This document shows positions 49,701-55,207 of a DNA stretch of 55,207 bases, piece after piece (position 1 is the first letter of the stretch; each line of letters opens with the position of its first letter). Under the pieces are notes generated by a model that worked only from the letters and a program-made list of their open reading frames with translations, had not been told where the DNA came from and did not search any database. The stretch covers positions 1 through 55,207 of the forward strand of contig NZ_AXVD01000033.1 of the NCBI RefSeq assembly GCF_000482385.1. The letters run 5' to 3'. Source of the DNA: Nocardia sp. CNY236 (lineage in GTDB: Bacteria > Actinomycetota > Actinomycetes > Mycobacteriales > Mycobacteriaceae). The position numbers and the translations under genes are program-made.

Positions 49701-52700
49701 TTCCGCGGCCAACGTATCGAACTCGGTGAGGTCGAGTCTGCCCTCCTGGAGCACCCGTCCGTTACTCAGGCAGTGGTGGTCGTCCTGGACACCGTGGCCG
49801 GTGACCAACTGGTCGCATACGTGGTCACCGCAAGTGGACCGGTGGATCTCGACAGCATCAAGAACGCGCTGCACCGTACGTTGCCTGCCTACATGGTGCC
49901 CTCGGCGATCGTGGTGCTCGAGGAGTTCCCGCTCAACGCCTCCGGCAAGCTGGACCGCAAGGCGTTGCCGGCCCCCATGTTCGAGGTGCGCGAATTCCGC
50001 GCCCCGACCACACCGATCGAGGAGATCGTCGCACAGACCTTCGAGGAGGTGCTCGGCGTCGCCCGTGTCGGGGTCGATGACGATTTCTTCGAGCTGGGCG
50101 GCAATTCATTGGTCGCGACGCAGGTCGCCTCGCGCCTGGGCATCGCATTGGATACCAGAGTTCCGGTGCGCATGCTCTTCGAAGCATCCACGGTGGCGGC
50201 GCTGGCCGCACGGGTGGAGTCGCACGCCGGTGACGGTGCACGCACAGCGCTTGTCCCCAGGCAGCGCCCGGAGCAGGTGCCGTTGTCATTGGCGCAGCAG
50301 CGCATGTGGTTCCTCAACCGATTCGATACGGCCTCGGCGGTCAACAACATCCCCGTCGCCATCCGCCTGTCCGGCGAACTGGACGTCGCGGCGCTGCAGG
50401 TCGCGGTCATCGATGTGATCGATCGACACGAGTCGTTGCGGACCGTTTTCCCGGAGACCATCTCCGGCCCGGTGCAGGTGGTGCTGGACGCGGCGCAGAT
50501 CGTGCCCGACCTCACTCCGGTGCGGGTGTCCGAACGCAGCTTGATCGACCACCTGGTCGATCTCGCTTCCATGGCCTTCGACGTAACCGATGAAGTACCG
50601 CTGCACGCAAGACTTTTCGAAATCAGTGACACCGAGTACGTGCTGGGCATGGTGGTCCACCACATCTCCGCCGATGGCTGGTCGATGGGTCCGTTGTCTC
50701 GCGACGTCATGGTTGCCTACGCCGCCCGCACGTCATGGGAAGCGCCGGCCTGGTCGGCGCTGCCGGTGCAGTATGCCGACTATGCCTTGTGGCAGCGCGA
50801 GGTACTCGGCTCCGAAGACGACCCGAACTCGTTGATTTCGAAACAGATTCGGTATTGGTCTCGTGAACTCGCTGATCTGCCGGACGAATTGGTGTTGGGG
50901 TCGGATCGGCCTCGGCCTGCGGCGGCGTCCTATCGTGGCGGCACTTACCCCTTCGTGATCTCCGGCGAGGCCCAACAGGCTCTGGGAGAGCTGGGACGCA
51001 GGTACAACGCCTCGCTGTTCATGGTGCTGCACAGTGCGCTGGCGGTGCTGCTCGCCCGTTCCAGCGGGGCCAGCGACATCGCGGTCGGCACGCCGGTCGC
51101 GGGGCGTGGCGAAGCCGCGCTGGACGACATGATCGGCATGTTCGTCAACACCTTGGTGCTACGCACCGAGGTGGACAGTGCACGTCCGTTCGCGGACTTG
51201 TTGGCCCAGGCGCGCGAGACCGACCTGCACGCATTCGCGAATGCGGAGGTGCCATTCGAGCGTTTGGTCGAGGTGCTCAATCCCGCTCGCTCCCAGGCGC
51301 GTCACCCGTTGTTCCAGGTGATGTTGACCTTTCAGAACACTCGACACGCCAATCTGGAGCTGCCCGGCCTCTCGGTCAAGAGTATCGACTACGACGCCCG
51401 CCTGGCCAAGTTCGATCTGCAACTCACTCTGTCCGAAACCCAGGATGAACTGGGTGATACAGCCGGTATGTCGGCCGAGTTCTCCTACGCTCTGGACTTG
51501 TTCGACGAGCCGACCGTCGCGGCATTCGCTCAGCGCCTCGACCGCGTCCTCGCGGCCGTCACTGCCGACCCGGACGTAGTGATCGGTGACATCGATCTTC
51601 TCGCGCCCGAAGAGCGTGCGCGGTTGTTGAGCGAGGTGAACGACACCGCGCGTGAAGTGCCGGCCCAGACGCTGGCTTCGTTGTTCGATGCGCAGGTAGC
51701 CGCGACGCCCGAAGCCATCGCGCTGGAGTTCGCCGATGAGCGCTGGACCTACCGCGAGCTGCACGAGCGGGTCAACCGCATTGCGAGGACATTGATCGGC
51801 GCAGGCGTCGGACCGGGAACGGTTGTGGCACTCGCGCTTCGACGTTCGACCGAACTGGTTGTCGGAATGTACGCGGTTGTGCAGACCGGCGCGGCCTACC
51901 TGCCGTTGGACCCGGATCAGCCCGCCGACCGGATCGACTACATCCTCACGACCGCCCGGCCCGAGATGATCTTGTATCGTGAGGCGGACGGGTTCGGACT
52001 GGACTGGCAGTCGTCGGTTGCACTGCTGTCCATCGACGGCATCGAGCAGCAGCCCGGATTCGCTACGACCAGCGGTGCGCCGATAGTCGATCATGAACGC
52101 ACTCGACCGCTGCGGCCGCAGCACCCTGCGTATGTGATCTTCACCTCGGGATCCACCGGGCGACCGAAGGGCGTCGTGGTCGGGCATGCCGCGATCGTGA
52201 ACCGACTGCTGTGGATGCAACACGAGTATCCGATCGGTCTCGATGACGCGGTCTTGCAGAAGACGCCGGCCACATTCGATGTGTCGGTGTGGGAGTTGTT
52301 CTGGCCGCTACAGACCGGAGCCAGCATGGTCGTCGCGCAGCCGGACGGACATCGTGACCCGGTGTATCTGGCCCGGATCATTGCCGAGAAGCAGATCACG
52401 ACGGTGCATTTCGTTCCATCCATGCTCTCGGTGTTCGTTGCGGGGTTGGAGACCGAGAACAATGAGGAGCTGCTGGCGCCTCGCCTGCGTCAGGTGTTCA
52501 CGTCGGGTGAAGCGCTGCCCGCCTCGACCGCGGCTCGGTTGCGTGCGTTGACCGGTGCGCGGCTGCACAATCTGTACGGACCCACCGAGGCCGCGGTCGA
52601 GGTGACATATCACGAAGTCACCGATGCCGACACAGTGTCGGTGCCGATCGGCCGGCCGGTGTGGAACACCCAGGTCTTCGTCCTCGATGGCCGCTTGCAT

Positions 52701-55207
52701 CCGGTCGCGCCGGGGGTCGCGGGTGAGCTGTATCTCGCCGGTGATCAGCTGGCGCTGGAATACCTGGGGCGCCCGGACCTGACCGCGGATCGGTTCGTCG
52801 CCAACCCCTTCGGTCCCGCGGGCGCCCGCATGTACCGCACCGGTGACCTGGTCGCCTGGCCCACCGCGATGAACGTCGCGTCGAGCCCAGTCGGTGAACT
52901 CGCTTACCTCGGCCGTACCGACTTCCAGGTGAAGCTGCGGGGCCTCCGCATCGAACTCGGTGAAATCGAGGCCGCCCTACTGGCACAACAGAGTGTCGCG
53001 CAGGCGGTCGTCGTCGTGCGCTCCGATGCGCATGCCGGCGACCGCCTGGTGGGCTATCTCGTCGCCGAGCCGGAGGCGACGCTCGACGCCGACGAGGTGA
53101 AGATGGCACTGGATGCCGTGCTGCCCGGCTATATGATTCCGTCGGCGTTGGTCGAGCTGGAGTCGTTCCCGGTCAACGCTTCCGGCAAGTTGGACCGCAA
53201 AGCGCTGCCCGCACCGGCGTTCGAAGCCGCCGTGTTCCGCGCACCCTCGACCCCGATCGAAGAAGTCGTCGCGGAGGTCTTTGCCGATCTGCTCGGCGTG
53301 TCCCGGGTCGGTGTCGACACCAACTTCTTCGAGTCGGGCGGCAACTCGTTGGTCGCCACGCAGGTAGTCGCGCGGTTGAATGCGGCATTGGGCACGGGAA
53401 TAGGTGTGCGCGCGTTGTTCGAGGCGCCAACGGTCGCCGCTTTGGCCGCTCGGGTCGAATCACACGGGACCGGTGCGCGCCGAGCTCTCACGCCGCAGGT
53501 GCGACCGCAGCATCCGCCGTTGTCGCTCGCGCAGCAGCGCATGTGGTTCCTCAACCGATTCGCCGCCGAGATCTCCGAACCCGCGGTGACCACATCGCGT
53601 AGGGCGGCGGCCTACAACATCCCAGCCGCGGTGCGGCTGCGTGGTATTTTGGATGTCCCGGCGATTCGTGGCGCGATCGCAGCTGTGGTGGCACGACACG
53701 AAGTGCTGCGCACCATCTACCCGTCCCAGGACGGCGTGGCCTATCAGCGAGTGTTGTCCGCGACGAAGGCTGCCCCGGATCTCGACGTCATCGACGTCGC
53801 CGAGGAACGATTGCCGCACGCCCTCGATGAGTTCGTCGGACGTGGCTTCGACGTGGCAACCGAGCCGCCGGTACGTCTGCGCGCCTACCGACTCGCACCG
53901 AACGATCATGTTCTGGTCGTTGTGGTGCAGCACATCGCGGCCGACGGCTTCTCGATGCGTCCATTGGTGCGCGACTTGATGACCGCTTATGCCGCGCGGA
54001 CGTCGGGCGCTGATCCCGGCTGGCTTCCGTTGGCGGTGCACTATGTCGATTTCGCGATGTGGCAGCGAGATCTACTCGGCTCCGAAGACGATCCGACCTC
54101 GTTGATCTCCGAGCAACTCGACTACTGGCGCGCTGCTCTCGCCGGTCTGCCGGACGAATTGCGCCTGTCTGGCCGTTTGCGACCTGCGGTGGCGTCCTAC
54201 CGTGCCGGTACCCACCGGTTCGACGTGCCCGGCGAACTGATCGAAGCACTGAACAGGGTCGCGCACATGCATGGCGCAACTCTGTTCATGGTGGTGCACA
54301 CCGCGTTCGCTGCGTTGCTCGCTCGGTTGAGCGGCTCCGGTGACATCGCGGTCGGTACGCCGGTCGCCGGTCGCGGTGAACAGGCGCTCGACGACCTGGT
54401 CGGTATGTTCGTCAACACTCTGGTGCTGCGCGCACAAGTACACAGTGCCGAGTCGTTCAGCGACCTGCTCGGTCAGGTCCGTGAGGGCGATCTGCGAGCC
54501 TTCGCGCACGCGGACGTGCCGTTCGAGCGGGTGGTCGAGGTGCTCAATCCGACCCGCTCGCAGGCGCGCCATCCGCTTTTCCAGGTGATGTTGTCGTTCC
54601 AGAACCTCGGCCGCACCACTCTGGAACTGCCCGGTCTCGTTGTGTCCGATCTGGGCATCGACCAGCCGGCGGCGCAGTTCGACCTCCAGCTCACGCTCAG
54701 CGAAGCGCCCGGCTCCGAGTCGGCGATGGCTGCCGAGCTGGTCTACGCCACAGACCTTTTCGACGAACTGTTCGCCAGTGCCTTCGCCGAGCGTTTCCTC
54801 CGCATCCTGTGCGCCGTTTCGGCCGATCCGTCGATTGCGATCGGCGACATCGATCTGTTGGACGAGAGCGAACGGGTATTGGTGACCCAACGGTGGAACG
54901 ACACCGTATTCCCGGTCGACGCGGCGCTCACCTCGCCCGAAGGCGGCGCTGCCGCGACGCTGGTTTCGTTGTTCGAGGCGCAGGCGGCTCGTACCCCGGA
55001 TGCCGACGCGCTGAGCTTCGAGGGGACGAGTCTGTCCTACACCGAATTCGCAGGTCGGGTACACCGTTTGGCGCGTTGGCTCAAACACGCCGGCGTTGGC
55101 CCGGAGTCGTATGTCGCGCTCGGTATGCGTCGTTCGGTCGATCTGGTGGTCGGTATGTATGCGGTGCATGCGGCGGGTGGGGCGTATGTTCCGTTGGATC
55201 TGGACCA
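43746..55207 (+). CDS. Giant non-ribosomal peptide synthetase, 5' part: Cstarter-A-T-C-A-T-C-A-T-C-A(partial)
   Basis: The frame is open from 43692 to the window end without a stop. Possible starts are ATG 43746, GTG 43779 and TTG 43791 (only the last has a ribosome-like GTGAGG, 6 nt away). The first C domain (from 43881, [23 protein letters not shown]) is of the EntF/DhbF-like starter type, so this protein probably begins a chain with an acyl or aryl group. Further C domains start near 47025, 50270 and 53510; A domains near 45240, 48440, 51660 and 54930 (cut off). T-domain serines are at 46863, 50106 and 53346. By-eye pocket codes are DVWDFILVS, DVWSLALVH and DVWHFSLVE, the last close to serine codes. 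Odd: the fourth C domain has QHIAADG and an extra loop, and the third A domain has an altered A6 motif. No epimerization domain is seen. Confidence 0.95.
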   Translation, partial: MGRGALRGVPEVRLRLNRLDFGGDGETGNEREHTESGAGSDLSGAFPLSPAQLGIWYAQHVDPRVPINIAQYVDLRGDLDRPTLVRASIEASNELGSGFLRVGERGGEPFQYVDYTVAETDRLFYLDLRDEDDPRTAAMAWMRADYSRPLDLIRDRLIKIAALQLADGHWYWYLRSHHIALDGFGAMTYLTRIAELYTAYATGVEPAPSKATDLLTLYQQEMAYRGTTRFATDKTYWGERVAGLEEGTSLQGRTAPPAPINGISSAALSDEQNAKLKAAVARHNSSPAAMLLAGFAGYLAQWTGAEDVIVSLPVTARTTAAMRRSGGVTSNIVPLRLRVGYETTIAELVRQVAVEVSGALRHQRYRHEDIRRDAAGEGVVTTEFFGPWVNIMLFQNEIVLGSIVGQMSVLSTGSIEDLGVNFYQSIAGSRTHIDFETNPNLYTEDEARRHHGRFLEFFDRFLAADSHEPVWTLPVATADECEQTLLDWNDSQQEVPRTTLAALLDERTRLAPQNVALDFEGATLTYAEFDARVNRLARFLIADGVGPESLVALGMRRSLDLVIGMHAVLKAGGAYVPIDPDHPAERTAYILDSAAPVSVLTLSSDESTLPDRVRRIAIDVLDVSAHSAAPITDTDRLAPLRPDNTAYVIYTSGSTGRPKGVAVTHHAIVNQQLWMLDEYRLTAEDVYLQKTATTFDVSLWGYFLPLLAGATLVVASPDGHRDPQYIADTIERHGVTVTDFVPSMLTVFLAHATRAQCATLRAVFVIGEALPPETAAAFRAISPAGLHNLYGPTEAAVSVTYWEATAADTVTVPIGIPEWNVEVYVLDARLRPAAIGAPGELYLAGRQLARGYRGRPDLSADRFVANPLSITGERMYRTGDLVRWNGAGTLEYLGRTDFQVKFRGQRIELGEIETGLLAHSAVGQAVVQVADTATGQQLAAYVVLTPDHVVHPGELSSFIADRLPSYMVPASIMILDALPLNTSGKLDRKALPEPVFDSAAAKFRAPRTQAEHVVAGIFADVLDQDRVGIDDNFFDLGGNSLVATQAVARIGAAFGTRIGVRALFETPTVVGIAHVAQYAVPVDGSRPPLVAQQLPARVPLSLAQQRMWFINQFDPTVPTYNLPFVVRLRGRVDMAALQAALLDVVERQQSLRTMFPDSGDGGFQQVIPLDEVDLGLSVEPIDETDLSDALIEFAARGFDVSHELPIRVRVFTVADPSADDNTYHAVAFVVHHIAADGVSFGPLARDMAAAYLARAEGRAPSWAPLPVQYQDFSLWQRELLGDESDPASMASQEIAYWRQTLAGLPDQLDLPTDRPRPPVQSFRGGRVSFQIDAELHQRLAALARAQGVSLFMVLHAALAVLLARLSGTRDIAIGTPVAGRGEQALDDLIGMFVNTLVLRSEVDGGETFAEFLGRTRDADLSAFAFANVPFERLVEVLNPTRSQARHPLFQVMLSFQEMSHATLEMPGLSVTADELEVDIAKFDLQWTVTEDHGVRGEPAGMTAVVSFATDLFDAPTVTEFGRRFVRTLDAAASAPQTTVRDIGILESAERARVLTAWNDTGHAVATTTVLDLFEEQVRAQPEDPAVVFDGGAGEFGPEVELSYAEFAARVNRLARKLVDSGVGPESLVAVGIRRSVDMLVAIYATLTAGGGYVPIDPDHPAERTEYVLDSSSPVCVLTTTADPVSTVSVPVLAVDDLDLTEYSDAPITDAERRAPLRPANTAYVLYTSGSTGRPKGVAVTHASVVNQIAWITAEYRIGPADMILQKTPVTFDVSVWELFAPLSVGAHMLIAAPEGHRDPIYLSDIIGRHRVTMTSFVPSMLSVFLGAASSAECASLRAVLVAGEALPPETVAAWRRFTSAAVHNLYGPTEFTVHATAWHLAETSPTAVPIGRPVWNAQAYVLDEGLHPAPVGVPGEMYLGGAQVARGYHGRPDLSADRFVANPFGAPGSRLYRTGDLARWVLPRDAEPGDRAVLEYIGRTDFQVKFRGQRIELGEVESALLEHPSVTQAVVVVLDTVAGDQLVAYVVTASGPVDLDSIKNALHRTLPAYMVPSAIVVLEEFPLNASGKLDRKALPAPMFEVREFRAPTTPIEEIVAQTFEEVLGVARVGVDDDFFELGGNSLVATQVASRLGIALDTRVPVRMLFEASTVAALAARVESHAGDGARTALVPRQRPEQVPLSLAQQRMWFLNRFDTASAVNNIPVAIRLSGELDVAALQVAVIDVIDRHESLRTVFPETISGPVQVVLDAAQIVPDLTPVRVSERSLIDHLVDLASMAFDVTDEVPLHARLFEISDTEYVLGMVVHHISADGWSMGPLSRDVMVAYAARTSWEAPAWSALPVQYADYALWQREVLGSEDDPNSLISKQIRYWSRELADLPDELVLGSDRPRPAAASYRGGTYPFVISGEAQQALGELGRRYNASLFMVLHSALAVLLARSSGASDIAVGTPVAGRGEAALDDMIGMFVNTLVLRTEVDSARPFADLLAQARETDLHAFANAEVPFERLVEVLNPARSQARHPLFQVMLTFQNTRHANLELPGLSVKSIDYDARLAKFDLQLTLSETQDELGDTAGMSAEFSYALDLFDEPTVAAFAQRLDRVLAAVTADPDVVIGDIDLLAPEERARLLSEVNDTAREVPAQTLASLFDAQVAATPEAIALEFADERWTYRELHERVNRIARTLIGAGVGPGTVVALALRRSTELVVGMYAVVQTGAAYLPLDPDQPADRIDYILTTARPEMILYREADGFGLDWQSSVALLSIDGIEQQPGFATTSGAPIVDHERTRPLRPQHPAYVIFTSGSTGRPKGVVVGHAAIVNRLLWMQHEYPIGLDDAVLQKTPATFDVSVWELFWPLQTGASMVVAQPDGHRDPVYLARIIAEKQITTVHFVPSMLSVFVAGLETENNEELLAPRLRQVFTSGEALPASTAARLRALTGARLHNLYGPTEAAVEVTYHEVTDADTVSVPIGRPVWNTQVFVLDGRLHPVAPGVAGELYLAGDQLALEYLGRPDLTADRFVANPFGPAGARMYRTGDLVAWPTAMNVASSPVGELAYLGRTDFQVKLRGLRIELGEIEAALLAQQSVAQAVVVVRSDAHAGDRLVGYLVAEPEATLDADEVKMALDAVLPGYMIPSALVELESFPVNASGKLDRKALPAPAFEAAVFRAPSTPIEEVVAEVFADLLGVSRVGVDTNFFESGGNSLVATQVVARLNAALGTGIGVRALFEAPTVAALAARVESHGTGARRALTPQVRPQHPPLSLAQQRMWFLNRFAAEISEPAVTTSRRAAAYNIPAAVRLRGILDVPAIRGAIAAVVARHEVLRTIYPSQDGVAYQRVLSATKAAPDLDVIDVAEERLPHALDEFVGRGFDVATEPPVRLRAYRLAPNDHVLVVVVQHIAADGFSMRPLVRDLMTAYAARTSGADPGWLPLAVHYVDFAMWQRDLLGSEDDPTSLISEQLDYWRAALAGLPDELRLSGRLRPAVASYRAGTHRFDVPGELIEALNRVAHMHGATLFMVVHTAFAALLARLSGSGDIAVGTPVAGRGEQALDDLVGMFVNTLVLRAQVHSAESFSDLLGQVREGDLRAFAHADVPFERVVEVLNPTRSQARHPLFQVMLSFQNLGRTTLELPGLVVSDLGIDQPAAQFDLQLTLSEAPGSESAMAAELVYATDLFDELFASAFAERFLRILCAVSADPSIAIGDIDLLDESERVLVTQRWNDTVFPVDAALTSPEGGAAATLVSLFEAQAARTPDADALSFEGTSLSYTEFAGRVHRLARWLKHAGVGPESYVALGMRRSVDLVVGMYAVHAAGGAYVPLDLD

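Overview
The window comes from a high-GC actinomycete of the mycolate group, most likely Nocardia or a close relative. This is inferred from strong G/C third-codon bias, a leucine-degradation operon in the order known from Mycobacterium, very large NRPS genes built from near-identical C-A-T modules, and IPT/TIG and resolvase-like genes common in Nocardia. No rRNA, tRNA or CRISPR array was seen.

Layout. (1) 1-17.4 kb: the 3' part of a giant NRPS (end of an A domain, a T domain, five C-A-T modules, then a thioesterase), followed by a divergent MbtH-like gene and a hairpin terminator. (2) 17.5-28.6 kb, mostly minus strand: an aldo/keto reductase, a double-length TetR protein, and a tightly overlapping operon accD1-accA1-acyl-CoA dehydrogenase-MaoC-citE-acetoacetyl-CoA synthetase. 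A TetR gene diverges from this operon across a promoter carrying two matching inverted repeats. Together these genes can take isovaleryl-CoA (from leucine) to acetyl-CoA and acetoacetyl-CoA. (3) 28.7-42.0 kb: a patchwork accessory region bracketed by two paralogous, oppositely oriented resolvase-like genes. It holds regulators, a gamma-glutamylcyclotransferase-like gene, a frameshifted Nudix gene, an IPT/beta-propeller protein, a kinase-fold protein, a Rieske oxygenase with an MFS transporter, an ADP-ribosylglycohydrolase, a SLOG protein coupled to a helix-turn-helix/TPR regulator, and at least three broken genes. (4) 42.1-43.4 kb: a PPOX-family flavin/F420 enzyme and cobM (cobalamin synthesis). 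(5) 43.7 kb to the end: the start of a second giant NRPS. It opens with a starter-type condensation domain, then three full A-T units joined by C domains, a fourth C domain and the beginning of a fourth A domain, and it leaves the window without a stop.

The two NRPS genes share binding-pocket codes (a serine-type pocket, and one identical uncommon pocket), so they may belong to one peptide system or be related by module copying. The accessory region between them shows clear gene decay and is the most mosaic part of the window.
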